Notes: generated by a model not told the origin, from the letters alone. A stretch of 64,000 nt of DNA from Marinobacter sp. CHS3-4 (GCF_030053415.1 NZ_JASGBJ010000002.1:310001-374000), one strand, 5' to 3'. Positions 1-8,191 are shown, counted from the first letter of the stretch. Numbers and translations are program-made.

Positions 1-901
1 CCGCTCGGCGAAAGCTTATTCTGGAGTCTGGCAACCAGAGGGTTCGCCGCTGCTCATACACACTGCCAACCAGGCAGAGGGCATCAGAAAGGAACTGCAG
101 GGCAAATACGGCAACAATCTGTTGGTGGCTTTTGCTATGCGCTACGGCAATCCTGGCATTGGTCAGGTGCTGGACGAGCTGCAATCGCAGGGTGTCCGCA
201 AGTTACTGGTTCTTCCGCTGTATCCTCAGTATTCAGCATCTACCTCCGCGAGCACCTTTGACGCTATTGCAAAGGATTTTACCAAGCGACGCTGGTTACC
301 GGATCTGCGATTTATTTCCCATTACCCGGACTACCCGCCTTACATCGAGGCCATGGCCGAGCATATTCAGGCCCACTGGAAGGCTCATGGCCGTAATCAG
401 AAACTGATTCTGTCCTATCACGGCGTGCCCCTGAAATACCTCACCAAAGGCGATCCGTACCACTGCGAGTGCCATAAAACCTCTCGCCTGTTGGCCGAGC
501 GGCTGGGTTTATCGAGTGACGATTACATGACCACCTTCCAATCTCGATTCGGGCGCGAGGAGTGGTTGCAGCCCTACACCGACGAAACGCTGAAGTCCCT
601 GCCGGAAAAGGGTGTAAAATCGATAGATGTCTTCTGTCCTGGTTTCTCATCGGATTGTCTGGAAACCGTCGAAGAGATTGATGAGGAAAACCGGGAGTAC
701 TTTGAGGAAGCGGGCGGAGAAAGCTTTAGCTACATTCCGGCACTGAACGCAACCAGCGGCCACATCCGTGCGCTGAGCCAGCTGATTGAAGAAAATCTTC
801 AAGGCTGGCAGATTCCCAAGAACAGCCCGGAGGAGCTCTCCGCGAGAGTTGAGCGTGCACAGGCGCAGAAGAACGCACAGTATGCCGGCCGGGACTTGTG
901 A
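1..901 (+). CDS. hemH: Ferrochelatase (HemH), 5' end missing
   Basis: Inserts ferrous iron into protoporphyrin IX, the last step of protoheme synthesis. The reading frame is open from base 2, so the gene enters from outside the window. About 299 residues are present; the family usually has 320-370, so only the N-terminus is missing. The visible start has AYSGVW and EGSPLL, typical of the first Rossmann-like lobe. The active-site His lies in LSYHGVP, about residue 140 of the fragment. The conserved acidic motif DCLETVEEI comes later, followed by the usual C-terminal N-A-S/H segment. CHCECH-like cysteines (HCECHKT) are present, but I cannot say whether they bind a cluster. pxpA follows 31 bases later on the same strand and may be cotranscribed. 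Identification is firm. Confidence 0.95.
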   Translation, partial: RSAKAYSGVWQPEGSPLLIHTANQAEGIRKELQGKYGNNLLVAFAMRYGNPGIGQVLDELQSQGVRKLLVLPLYPQYSASTSASTFDAIAKDFTKRRWLPDLRFISHYPDYPPYIEAMAEHIQAHWKAHGRNQKLILSYHGVPLKYLTKGDPYHCECHKTSRLLAERLGLSSDDYMTTFQSRFGREEWLQPYTDETLKSLPEKGVKSIDVFCPGFSSDCLETVEEIDEENREYFEEAGGESFSYIPALNATSGHIRALSQLIEENLQGWQIPKNSPEELSARVERAQAQKNAQYAGRDL

Positions 902-932
902 TTCCAGAGTCAGGTAATCCAAGAGACCAACG

Positions 933-1673
933 ATGAAACTGAATTGCGATCTGGGGGAAAGCTACGGCGCCTGGCAAATGGGCCAGGACGAACAGGTCAT
1001 GCCGCTGATCGACATGGCGAACGTCGCCTGCGGTTTCCATGCGGGGGACACCAGCGTCATGCGCCAGACAGTAGCCCTGGCTGCCAGACATGGCGTTGCC
1101 ATCGGCGCTCATCCCTCCTATCACGATATTGCCGGTTTTGGCCGGCGCTCGATTCCCCATTCGCCAGATGAAATTGAAGCCCTGATGCTCTACCAGCTGG
1201 GGGCACTAGATGGCATCTGCCGCGCAGAGGGATTAAAGCTCTCGTACGTGAAACCCCACGGCGCCCTGAACAACGACATGATGCGGGACATGTCGACCCT
1301 TGAAGCCGTCATGGCGGCCATTCACAAGTACGACAGTTCACTTCCCCTGATGCTGCCCGTAACGGTGAACCACGACCGTCATAAAAAGCTGGCTGCCTAT
1401 GTAGGCATTCCGGTGCTTCTGGAAGCATTTGCAGACCGCGCCTATGACGATGAAGGCCAACTGGTCTCCCGGCGCCTGCCAGGCGCAGTGCATCAGTCTG
1501 TCGATAAGATCGTCGATCAGGCAATATCCTTCGCCAACAAGGGCGGCGTTCAAAGCACTTCGGGCCAGTGGCTGGACCTGCCGGCGGACAGCCTGTGCGT
1601 TCACGGTGATACAGAAGGGGCTCTGGCCGCTATTCGCCACATCAGAGACGCGCTTCAGAATCCAAAGGCATGA
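933..1673 (+). CDS. pxpA: 5-oxoprolinase subunit A (LamB/YcsF family)
   Basis: Subunit of the ATP-dependent PxpABC 5-oxoprolinase, which opens the ring of pyroglutamate (5-oxoproline) to give glutamate. It removes a damage product that forms spontaneously from glutamine and glutamate. The 246-residue protein is the normal family length. It opens with the signature LNCDLGES and continues with ACGFHAGD, GAHPSYHD and KPHGALNN, all hallmarks of the YcsF fold. The C-terminal CVHGDTEGA motif is also present. The gene is first in a tight trio: its TGA overlaps the pxpB ATG by four bases (ATGA at 1670-1673), which points to translational coupling. Confidence 0.95.
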   Translation: MKLNCDLGESYGAWQMGQDEQVMPLIDMANVACGFHAGDTSVMRQTVALAARHGVAIGAHPSYHDIAGFGRRSIPHSPDEIEALMLYQLGALDGICRAEGLKLSYVKPHGALNNDMMRDMSTLEAVMAAIHKYDSSLPLMLPVTVNHDRHKKLAAYVGIPVLLEAFADRAYDDEGQLVSRRLPGAVHQSVDKIVDQAISFANKGGVQSTSGQWLDLPADSLCVHGDTEGALAAIRHIRDALQNPKA

Positions 1674-2344
1674 TCAGGCCGGTTTCTGAAAATGCCCTGC
1701 TTGTCACCCTGGCTGACGAAATCCGCCAAGAGCTTCCTGCCCAACTCCGCTCGCTGTGCGAGCAACTTGAGGCACAGAAATGGCCGTGGCTGGAAGACCT
1801 GATTCCGTCCTACACAACCCTTTTAATCATTTACGACCCCGACCAGCTGGATTTCCGGCAGGCGATCGCAGCAATCAGACCGATACTGGCTGCCGAGGGC
1901 TCAGGTTCGGCGAATAAGCCCGAAAGCAGGACGATCGAACTTCCGGTCTACTACTCCCCGGAATCCGGTCCAGATCTTGAAGCGCTGGCCGCTGCCTGTT
2001 CACTTTCCGTCCCCGACGTTATCGAAATGCACACAGCACAAACCTATCAGGTGTTCGCCATGGGCTTTGCGCCCGGTTTCGGGTTCCTGGCAGAGGTAGA
2101 CCCTGCAATCGCCCATCCAAGAAAAACCACGCCAAGAAAATCCGTGCCCGCAGGCAGTGTTGGGATTGCCAATCGCCAGACCGCTGTCTATCCGGTGAGT
2201 TCGCCCGGCGGGTGGCAGCTGATTGGTCGTTGCCCAACAAGGCTATTTGATCGAGATTCCCTGTCCCTGCTTGCCACTGGCGATCAGGTACGTTTCCGCA
2301 GCATCAGCCGCGAAGACTATCTGGCACAGGGAGGTGAATTGTGA
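1670..2344 (+). CDS. pxpB: 5-oxoprolinase subunit B (KipI-like)
   Basis: Second subunit of 5-oxoprolinase, homologous to the Bacillus KipI protein once described as a kinase inhibitor. The 224-residue length is normal. Conserved stretches include PSYTTLLIIYDP in the N-terminal half. The C-terminal cyclophilin-like half has MGFAPGFGFL, PRKTTPRKSVPAGSVGIA and SPGGWQLIGR. It overlaps pxpA upstream by four bases, and its last four bases (GTGA) contain the start of pxpC. The three proteins are therefore probably made in fixed proportion. Confidence 0.94.
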   Translation: MIRPVSENALLVTLADEIRQELPAQLRSLCEQLEAQKWPWLEDLIPSYTTLLIIYDPDQLDFRQAIAAIRPILAAEGSGSANKPESRTIELPVYYSPESGPDLEALAAACSLSVPDVIEMHTAQTYQVFAMGFAPGFGFLAEVDPAIAHPRKTTPRKSVPAGSVGIANRQTAVYPVSSPGGWQLIGRCPTRLFDRDSLSLLATGDQVRFRSISREDYLAQGGEL

Positions 2345-3306
2345 GCTTCGGACATAAAGGCCTTTTGATTAGCAAGCCCGGCGCCAGTGCTACCGTTCAG
2401 GATGTTGGACGCACGGGATTTCGACATCACGGATTGGCAAAAGGCGGCGCAATGGATCTGCACGCTTTTTACTGGGCCAACAAACTGCTGGGCAACGCAT
2501 TGGACGCGGCCTGCCTTGAAATCCTGCTGGGGGGATTCGAAGCCCGGGCTGAAACCGACATCACCATAGCCGTCACCGGTGCCTGTGCAGATGTTGCTGT
2601 AAACGGTCAGGCGTCGGACCTCTGGCAGACCATTGAACTTAAAGCTGGCGACACCCTCAACATTGGTCATGCTAAATCCGGCCGAATCCTGTATTTGGCC
2701 CTGCCCGGCGGTATAAAAAGCCCTGAATGGTTCGCCAGCCAGTCCGTTGTGCCGCGAGAAAAGATAAAAGGACTGGAGCCTCTTAAAGTGGGTGGTCACC
2801 TGGCCGCCGCAAGACCTCAACAGAACATTGGTCGTCGCTGGCTTCCTCTCGCTGACAGGCCCGACTATTCGAGAGATCTTCGTCTAACACTCATTCCCGG
2901 CTATCAGCACCACCAGTTCAGCAAACAAGATTTGCTGCGTTTAACCACCCACGACTATCAGGTTACCCAGCAATCCGACCGAATGGGCTATCGCCTGCAG
3001 GGGCCAGCCCTTCAGGACGTGCCCTCCGGAATTATTTCGGAAGGCATCGCCGACGGCGCTCTGCAAGTTCCAGGCGATGGTCAACCCATTGCGCTTATGA
3101 ACGATTGCCAAACCATTGGCGGCTACCCGAAACCCGGCGTTATCGCAGCCGTCGGGCGCTATCGGCTCTCACAACGTTTACCGGGACAATCGATTCGGTT
3201 CGAATTTGGTGATTTGGCAGATGCGCAGAACGAATTGCGGTTGTTCAATCGCTTCTTTGCGAAGAGCCAATGGCGTTCAGAAAAGGAATGCTGGACTTGG
3301 GAATAA
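2341..3306 (+). CDS. pxpC: 5-oxoprolinase subunit C (KipA-like, biotin-dependent carboxylase-like fold)
   Basis: Third subunit of the 5-oxoprolinase complex. It has 321 residues, the expected KipA size. It begins with GTG at 2341 inside the GTGA overlap with the pxpB stop; this start gives the family N-terminus ISKPGASATVQDVGR. Other signatures are GLAKGGAMD, NDCQTIGGYPKPGVIA and SDRMGYRLQGP. No transporter for 5-oxoproline lies beside the trio, so it probably does intracellular repair rather than catabolism of imported substrate. The coding part ends just before a convergent tRNA gene, and I see no clear terminator between them. Confidence 0.94.
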   Translation: MSFGHKGLLISKPGASATVQDVGRTGFRHHGLAKGGAMDLHAFYWANKLLGNALDAACLEILLGGFEARAETDITIAVTGACADVAVNGQASDLWQTIELKAGDTLNIGHAKSGRILYLALPGGIKSPEWFASQSVVPREKIKGLEPLKVGGHLAAARPQQNIGRRWLPLADRPDYSRDLRLTLIPGYQHHQFSKQDLLRLTTHDYQVTQQSDRMGYRLQGPALQDVPSGIISEGIADGALQVPGDGQPIALMNDCQTIGGYPKPGVIAAVGRYRLSQRLPGQSIRFEFGDLADAQNELRLFNRFFAKSQWRSEKECWTWE

Positions 3307-3320
3307 AAAGAGAGGAAAAG

Positions 3321-3411
3321 TGGCGGTGGGCCAGGGATTCGAACCCCGGGAAGGCTACTAACCTTCGGCGGTTTTCAAGACCGCTGCATTCAGCCACTCT
3401 GCCAGCCCACC
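3321..3411 (-). tRNA. tRNA-Ser (anticodon TGA)
   Basis: On the minus strand the acceptor arm GGTGGGC pairs fully with GCCCACC, followed by discriminator G and an encoded CCA (3321-3323). The T arm has GGTTCGAAT. The anticodon loop CTTGAAA gives TGA, at 3375-3377 on the plus strand. A long variable arm (CGAAGG...CCTTC) is typical of class II serine tRNAs. The 91-base length including CCA fits. It reads UCN codons. In E. coli a tRNA-Ser(TGA) gene is also linked to yccA. Confidence 0.96.
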
Positions 3412-3446
3412 GTTTTTCCACAGCCGTCGTTGCGACAGCGGGGTGA

Positions 3447-3474
3447 ATGATACCGGAATTGCCTGTGCTGTCAA
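3447..3474 (-). promoter_or_regulatory. Sigma-70 promoter for tRNA-Ser
   Basis: Minus strand: TTGACA, 16-base spacer, TATCAT. The -35 matches consensus 6/6 and the -10 matches 5/6. It ends about 36 bases before the mature tRNA 5' end, as expected for a stable RNA promoter. Confidence 0.75.
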
Positions 3475-3588
3475 CGCCCTGCAACCAAACTGATGATTGT
3501 TGAAAGGAAGAATCGATTCATTCAGGTCTGAGGGCTTGGATTACACGTATTTAACGGAATCTTTCCCAACGTTTGGGGTCAGAAACGA

Positions 3589-3616
3589 TTGAAAGTTGGG
3601 AATTCGCCATTATTAT
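3589..3616 (+). promoter_or_regulatory. Candidate promoter for yccA
   Basis: TTGAAA (3589-3594), 16 bases, TATTAT (3611-3616), about 74 bases upstream of the yccA ATG. The rest of the gap between the tRNA promoter and yccA shows no other gene or obvious structure. Confidence 0.55.
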
Positions 3617-3689
3617 GGACTTAACACATTTTGGAATGGGCGAATGGTCGCCCAGACCTACAGGCTGTACAAACCGGAGATGACTGAGA

Positions 3690-4403
3690 ATGGATAACAG
3701 ACAGTATAGCGTTCAGAGTCAGAGAACCACGGTTCACCGCGGTTCGGCTTCTACGCCAATCGGCGCGGAAGCGAAAAAGGTACTGCGCAATACCTACACT
3801 TTACTGGCCATGACTCTGCTGTTCAGCGCAGGCACGGCGGGCGTTTCCATGGCCATGGGCCTGAGCCACATGGTGGGTCTGATGTGCAGCATCGGTGCCC
3901 TTCTGCTGATCTGGCTGGTTCTGCCAAGAACCGCTAACAGCTCTGCTGGCATTGGTGTTGTCTTTGCCTTCACAGGCCTGCTTGGCCTCTCGCTTGGCCC
4001 AATCCTTTCCTATTACCTGGCCATGTCCAATGGCGGCCAGATTGTAATGCAGGCGCTGGGCGGCACTGGCGTTGTGTTCTTTGGTCTTTCCGGCTACGTG
4101 CTGACAACCAAGAAAGACTTCAGCTTCATGCGCGGCATGCTGGTCGCCGGCCTGATGGTTGTGATCGTCGGTATGCTGGGTTCGCTGGTTGCCAGCATGT
4201 TTGGCGTTGACGTGACTGTCTTCAGCCTTGCGCTGAGCGCTGCGATCGTGTTCCTGATGTCTGGTTTCATCCTGTATGACACCAGCCGCATCGTGAACGG
4301 CGGTGAGACCAACTACATCCTGGCGACAACAGGTCTGTACCTGAATATCTACAACCTGTTCGTAAGCCTTCTGCACATCATCGGCGCGTTCTCCAACGAA
4401 TGA
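3690..4403 (+). CDS. yccA: Bax inhibitor-1/YccA family membrane protein
   Basis: Inner-membrane protein of the BI-1 family. E. coli YccA interacts with the FtsH protease; the molecular activity of bacterial members is uncertain. It has 237 residues: a hydrophilic N-tail of about 35, then seven hydrophobic segments starting around YTLLAMTLLFSAG. The C-terminal region ILYDTSRIVNGG is a family signature, and the protein ends in NLFVSLLHIIGAFSNE. It has its own promoter candidate, and a terminator hairpin lies shortly after its stop. The stop overlaps the presumed tusD start (ATGA, 4400-4403). Linkage to tRNA-Ser and the tus genes matches other gammaproteobacteria. Confidence 0.93.
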   Translation: MDNRQYSVQSQRTTVHRGSASTPIGAEAKKVLRNTYTLLAMTLLFSAGTAGVSMAMGLSHMVGLMCSIGALLLIWLVLPRTANSSAGIGVVFAFTGLLGLSLGPILSYYLAMSNGGQIVMQALGGTGVVFFGLSGYVLTTKKDFSFMRGMLVAGLMVVIVGMLGSLVASMFGVDVTVFSLALSAAIVFLMSGFILYDTSRIVNGGETNYILATTGLYLNIYNLFVSLLHIIGAFSNE

Positions 4404-4843
4404 CCGACGCGCAGTCTGAGCTGACAGGAACCCCGGCACATGCCGGGGTTTTTACGTTAGTGATCACCGGAGCGCCTTATTCTTCCCAGGCTCCGCAGAC
4501 AGCCCTGGACTTTGCCCGTGCCGCATTGAAGGCAGGCAAGCAGATTGACCGGGTGTTTCTGTATGGTGACGGTGTCCATCTTGCGTCCGCGTTACTGGCT
4601 CCGCCATCAGACGAAGCAAATCTTGCCCGGGCCTGGGCTGATCTGCTGACAGAACACCAGATCCCCGGCGTCGCCTGTATCGCATCGGCACTGCGTCGAG
4701 GCCTGGTGGACGAATCAGAGCAGAAGCGATACCAATTGCCCGCCTCCAACCTGGTTGCTCCGTTTGAAATTGCGGGGCTGGGTGAATGGGTAGCGAGCAC
4801 CGCTTCCGACTCTCGCGTCCTGTATTTCCACAAAGGCGCCTGA
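4400..4843 (+). CDS. tusD: Sulfurtransferase TusD (start uncertain)
   Basis: TusD is the sulfur-accepting subunit of the TusBCD complex. The complex passes persulfide sulfur from TusA to TusE for 2-thiolation of tRNA wobble uridine by MnmA. The DsrE/F-type fold begins at FTLVITGAPYSSQ. The catalytic Cys is in GVACIASALRRG, residue 93 in this numbering versus 78 in E. coli. The 15-residue excess and the 147-residue length (family about 128) show that the N-terminus is longer than usual. The only ATG in frame is at 4400, overlapping the yccA stop. The codon at the family start position is GTT. The next plausible start, GTG at 4460, would delete the first strand. A terminator hairpin (4429-4453) lies within the extended 5' end. 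Confidence 0.88.
   Translation: MTDAQSELTGTPAHAGVFTLVITGAPYSSQAPQTALDFARAALKAGKQIDRVFLYGDGVHLASALLAPPSDEANLARAWADLLTEHQIPGVACIASALRRGLVDESEQKRYQLPASNLVAPFEIAGLGEWVASTASDSRVLYFHKGA
4429..4453 (+). terminator. Rho-independent terminator or attenuator between yccA and tusD
   Basis: AACCCCGGC pairs perfectly with GCCGGGGTT around a 4-base loop and is followed by a short T run ending at 4453. It is a good intrinsic terminator by shape, but it falls inside the predicted 5' coding part of tusD. It may therefore reduce tusDCBE transcription relative to yccA. Confidence 0.72.
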
Positions 4844-4845
4844 CC

Positions 4846-5208
4846 ATGAGTACCCCGAAACGCACACTGATCATTATTGACCAGGCGCCCTATGGGTCCT
4901 TCGAAGGGCGCGAAGCACTGGATATGGCTTTCTCTCTGGCTGCCTTTGACCAAACCGTGTCGATACTATTCAGTGGGCCCGGCGTAAACTGGCTGCGCAA
5001 AGGCCAATTGGCTGCAGATATTCATCAAAAGTCCGTTGAAAAGAACCTGGCAGCGGCACCGATCTTCGGCGTCCAGGCGTTACTTGCGAATGCGGCGGAC
5101 TGCGAGTTGTTTAATCTCACCCAGGACAATCTGCTTGAACAGGTCGAACTGGTGAAGCTCACACCAGAATTGACTGGCCAGTTTAACCACATCACCTTTG
5201 CGGGTTAG
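4846..5208 (+). CDS. tusC: Sulfurtransferase complex subunit TusC
   Basis: Subunit of the TusBCD sulfur relay complex. The ATG at 4846 gives MSTPKRTLIIIDQAPYG and a 120-residue protein, almost identical in length to E. coli TusC (119). A longer frame opens upstream, but that part overlaps tusD and is not family-like. Conserved features are PYGSFEGREALD near the N-terminus and the LFSGPGVNWL segment. No catalytic Cys is expected in TusC. The start is two bases after the tusD stop, so the genes are almost certainly cotranslated. Confidence 0.92.
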   Translation: MSTPKRTLIIIDQAPYGSFEGREALDMAFSLAAFDQTVSILFSGPGVNWLRKGQLAADIHQKSVEKNLAAAPIFGVQALLANAADCELFNLTQDNLLEQVELVKLTPELTGQFNHITFAG

Positions 5209-5219
5209 GAGCTGACGTC

Positions 5220-5498
5220 GTGGCACCGATTCATACGCTTCATATCCTGAACAAAACGCCAGGCCACCAGAGGCATGAGGCGTGCCTCGCTGCGCTGGGG
5301 CCACAGGATGCTCTTGTGCTGATCGAGAACGGGGTGCTCGCCCTGGCCAAAGGCCTGGATACAGACGTTGCCTGTTATGCCCTCATGCCGGACGCATCGG
5401 CCCGAGGCATTGAGGATCCAGCCTCCGAAGTGACAATGGTTTCCTTTGACGATATGGTGGCGCTTACCTCTGCGGCCGAGAACGTGATTAGCTGGTGA
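5220..5498 (+). CDS. tusB: Sulfurtransferase complex subunit TusB
   Basis: Smallest TusBCD subunit, 92 residues (E. coli 95). It starts with GTG at 5220 behind a good AGGAG Shine-Dalgarno. The N-terminus IHTLHILNKTP resembles the TusB pattern, and the middle has ALVLIENGVLAL. Sequence conservation in this family is modest. Position between tusC and tusE (gaps of 11 and 3 bases) supports the call. Confidence 0.88.
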   Translation: MAPIHTLHILNKTPGHQRHEACLAALGPQDALVLIENGVLALAKGLDTDVACYALMPDASARGIEDPASEVTMVSFDDMVALTSAAENVISW

Positions 5499-5501
5499 AC
5501 C

Positions 5502-5828
5502 ATGTCAGATTTGACGATGCCCGAACGTAACAACGAAGGCTTTCTGGAAAACGCGTGGGACTGGAACGACCGGGTCGCGGAAACGATTGCCGAAGACGAT
5601 GGCTTGGAGCTGACCGAAAAACACTGGGAAATCATAAGGTTTCTGCGAACTTTTTATGCTGAATATGAAGTTTCGCCGCCTTCAAACCGGCTCTTCGTCA
5701 AAGCTGTGAAAGAAGCACTGGGCGAGGAAAAGGGAAACAGCATTTACCTGATGCAACTGTTTCCCGGCACGCCGGCGAAAACTGCGTGCCGAATTGCCGG
5801 TCTGCCGCGTCCGACCAACTGCCTCTAG
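5502..5828 (+). CDS. tusE: TusE/DsrC-family sulfur carrier
   Basis: Accepts sulfur from TusBCD on a C-terminal cysteine and delivers it to MnmA for s2U34 synthesis. It has 108 residues. It contains the DsrC-fold stretch LTEKHWEIIRFLRTFY, and ends in AGLPRPTNCL with the catalytic Cys next to last, as in E. coli. There is no second upstream Cys of the dissimilatory DsrC type, which favours the tRNA-thiolation role. It closes the yccA-tusDCBE cluster and ends two bases from the stop of a convergent gene. Confidence 0.94.
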   Translation: MSDLTMPERNNEGFLENAWDWNDRVAETIAEDDGLELTEKHWEIIRFLRTFYAEYEVSPPSNRLFVKAVKEALGEEKGNSIYLMQLFPGTPAKTACRIAGLPRPTNCL

Positions 5829-5830
5829 GC

Positions 5831-6160
5831 TCATCGGTCTCCAGAATTCCTACGCCCCCCATCGGGGGGATCACCCAGCAGACTGCTCAGTCCGTTCTCG
5901 AATAAGCCGGAGCCAAACCGGCGAAACTGACGCGAGGACTCTTTCAGGGTTGCCTCTGGTAAGTCCTTGAAGGTCTCTTCCACGCCTTCCCGAACACCGC
6001 GTTTAACGCCGGGTTCGATCTGACGCGCCGCTTCAATGACCTCGCCTACTTTCTTATCGAGATATGGCCGCACGACGGCGATCCAGAAACCCGCAAGTAC
6101 CAGCAACACGGTCAGGCCCGTGGCAACCACCACGGCAAGCAATGTCCATCCAAATGCCAT
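5831..6160 (-). CDS. Small single-pass membrane protein of unknown function
   Basis: 109 residues from the ATG at 6160, which has GGAG close upstream. A longer frame exists, but its extra part lies over the upstream gene. One hydrophobic segment (about residues 4-30, LLAVVVATGLTVLLVLAGFW) is followed by a charged, partly amphipathic cytoplasmic or periplasmic tail. I do not recognise the family. It lies 26 bases after the DUF445 gene on the same strand and is probably cotranscribed with it, so a shared membrane function is possible but only inferred. Confidence 0.75.
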   Translation of the reverse strand: MAFGWTLLAVVVATGLTVLLVLAGFWIAVVRPYLDKKVGEVIEAARQIEPGVKRGVREGVEETFKDLPEATLKESSRQFRRFGSGLFENGLSSLLGDPPDGGRRNSGDR

Positions 6161-6186
6161 ATCGGTTCTCCTTGTCGTGGTGTGAT

Positions 6187-7398
6187 CTAACCCACGAATC
6201 CAGTAAGTGCAAAGAACTGAACTGCGCCTGCCAACAACCCCAGCAAACCGCCAACAGCCATCAGTTCCCACTCTTCCTCACGAAACGCAGGGCGAAGGAT
6301 GTCCTGGAATTCCGCAGGGCCCAGAGCTTTCATTTGTTCAGACAATACACTGGCCACAACCGGTGCCCGTTCGCGATTGAAAGCGGGATCAGAAAATACA
6401 TCATGCGTCGCCAGAACCGCTTTCTGATTCATGGCCTTTTTCAGGTCCGTGTATCCGGTCATACCAACCGTCACCTGTGCCGTCAGTTTCATCACGACGG
6501 AGTTGTCCAGCAAAGGCCGCAGGTGTTTCTGGATAATAGCGCGGGTTCGGTCCCCGTGACGGCCGTTAATCATGGCATCTGCCACTTTCTCCACCGTTAT
6601 CAACTCCTCCGCCACGAGCTTTGCCCAGACATCGCTGATTTCAGGCTGACGCTTCAGAAACAAGCCCTGCACCTTCCAGAACAGAAACCTGCGAGGCTCC
6701 AGAGGCCGAAAAATAAGATTGATGGCTATCCAGTTGGTGAGAAACCCCACTGCAAAACCTCCGACCGGTAACAGCCAGGGTTCCGGAAATCTCAACCACA
6801 GCGGCACCAGAATCGCACCCAACAGGCCGCCGATGATGGCACCACGACTGATCACCGAGCGCAGCTCCGCAGAGCCTGCCTGTTGGAAAATACGGTTCAT
6901 CAGGTCCGGGTGCTCCGCAAGTTCGCGGCTTAGCAGTGCTTTGAGATCCACAAGGTCATTCAAATCGTCGCCGAAATCTTCAACCAGAGACTCAATGCGG
7001 TTGGGCAACTGCTCTCTTCCCCAGCGGTATATCCGGTTTCTGACAAACAGCGGCAAGTTATCCCAGAGCACCGGCTGAAGGTCGTACATGACCTCGTCAA
7101 TGTATTCGTCCATTCGAGGGCCGACCTGGGAGATCACCTGCTCAACGATCTTCTCTGGCTCCAGTTTTCGGTAAACTGCGTTCAGGTCTCCAAACTGCTG
7201 AAGTGTCCGGTCAATGCAGATGTGAGCCATCTTTTCAGCTTTTCGGGGGATAACGCCCTGCCAGCCAATGGAGCCGACCCCCAGAAACTGCACCGGATAA
7301 AACGACATCTGAATCGCGAGCCAATTGGTAAACCAGCCCACAGCTGCTGCCACTAAAGGCACTGAAATAAGCGCTACATCAAGCAAGTGGTGCCCCAA
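6187..7398 (-). CDS. DUF445 family membrane protein
   Basis: A 403-residue protein with the duplicated DUF445 pattern. FTNWLAIQMSFYP near residue 22 is echoed by LTNWIAINLIFRPLEP around residue 240. Both follow hydrophobic stretches, and a third hydrophobic segment closes the C-terminus. Between them are long helical, charged regions. The molecular function of this family is not established. The only usable start in frame is TTG at 7398. An in-frame stop lies a short way upstream, and no clear Shine-Dalgarno precedes the TTG. A better-placed AAAGGA-ATG pair sits just upstream in another frame, so a leader peptide or a sequence error is possible. Confidence 0.85.
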   Translation of the reverse strand: MGHHLLDVALISVPLVAAAVGWFTNWLAIQMSFYPVQFLGVGSIGWQGVIPRKAEKMAHICIDRTLQQFGDLNAVYRKLEPEKIVEQVISQVGPRMDEYIDEVMYDLQPVLWDNLPLFVRNRIYRWGREQLPNRIESLVEDFGDDLNDLVDLKALLSRELAEHPDLMNRIFQQAGSAELRSVISRGAIIGGLLGAILVPLWLRFPEPWLLPVGGFAVGFLTNWIAINLIFRPLEPRRFLFWKVQGLFLKRQPEISDVWAKLVAEELITVEKVADAMINGRHGDRTRAIIQKHLRPLLDNSVVMKLTAQVTVGMTGYTDLKKAMNQKAVLATHDVFSDPAFNRERAPVVASVLSEQMKALGPAEFQDILRPAFREEEWELMAVGGLLGLLAGAVQFFALTGFVG

Positions 7399-7545
7399 CC
7401 AGATAAATAAAAGCGCATGATAGCCATCCTTTGATCGTCATTATGTGATGATCATGCGGAAATGGGACTTCAAGGACATTGGCCGAGTCGACCTGGAATC
7501 CGCGGTTAAATGGCAGCAACCCCCAATCCTCGGCAAACAGGAACG

Positions 7546-7570
7546 AAAAAGCCGGCAAATGCCGGCTTTT
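7546..7570 (-). terminator. Rho-independent terminator after nfuA
   Basis: AAAAGCCGGC pairs with GCCGGCTTTT around AAAT. It reads as a terminator on either strand and lies 34 bases past the nfuA stop. The remaining gap to the DUF445 start (7399-7545) shows no gene that I can support. Confidence 0.82.
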
Positions 7571-7603
7571 AATGACGCGAGCGTAGTAAATCGTCGTCTT
7601 GGC

Positions 7604-8191
7604 TTACTGGTAGTAGGCGTTTTCTGTGTAAGAGTGGTCAGTCACGTCGCGAACCGCCGTAATCTCTGGCACACGCTCTCTGAGCGTGGTTTCAACGCCT
7701 TGCTTGAGCGTCAGACTTACAGCACTGCAACCCTGGCATCCGCCGCCAAAACGAAGGACGGCAATGGATTCGTCAGCCACTTCAACCAGCGACACCTCAC
7801 CACCATGAGCCGCCAGGCTGGGATTGATTTCAGAAGCCAGCACGTACTGAATCCGGTCTGGAAGCGGCGCGTCATCGTCCACTTTGGGCACCTTGGCATT
7901 GGGCGCCTTGATGGTCAGCTGACCGCCCATCTGATCCTTGGAGTAGTCCACATACGCTTCTTCAAGGAAAGGCACCGAATTATGGTCCAGGTACAGGGTG
8001 AACTTCTCCAGATCAACCTGCTCGTCAGTCGGCACGACCTCATTTGGCGGGCAATAGGCCAGACAGGTCTCAGCATTCTTGGTGCCGGGCTGAGTTACGA
8101 AAATGCGGACACCCATGCCTTCTACATCCTGCTTTTCGATCAATTGTGCAAGATAGTCCCGAGCGGGATCAGTCACTGTCACCAAAGCCAT
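7604..8191 (-). CDS. nfuA: Fe/S biogenesis protein NfuA
   Basis: Carrier that delivers [4Fe-4S] clusters to apo-proteins, notably under oxidative or iron stress. It has 195 residues (E. coli 191). The N-terminal half is a degenerate A-type (IscA-like) domain that includes [11 protein letters not shown]. The C-terminal half is a NifU-type domain with the cluster-binding CxxC in [17 protein letters not shown]. It is monocistronic by appearance, with its own terminator, and is divergent from metH across 187 bases. I see no clear IscR-like site in that gap by eye. Confidence 0.95.
   Translation of the reverse strand: MALVTVTDPARDYLAQLIEKQDVEGMGVRIFVTQPGTKNAETCLAYCPPNEVVPTDEQVDLEKFTLYLDHNSVPFLEEAYVDYSKDQMGGQLTIKAPNAKVPKVDDDAPLPDRIQYVLASEINPSLAAHGGEVSLVEVADESIAVLRFGGGCQGCSAVSLTLKQGVETTLRERVPEITAVRDVTDHSYTENAYYQ

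Noticed and set aside
3412-3446. Integration site at the tRNA-Ser gene
   Set aside because: tRNA-Ser genes are frequent attachment sites, but there is no integrase and no repeat of the tRNA 3' end in the window.
5860-5875. Small GC hairpin near 5860 as terminator for tusE
   Set aside because: It lies inside the convergent membrane-protein gene and has no T run.
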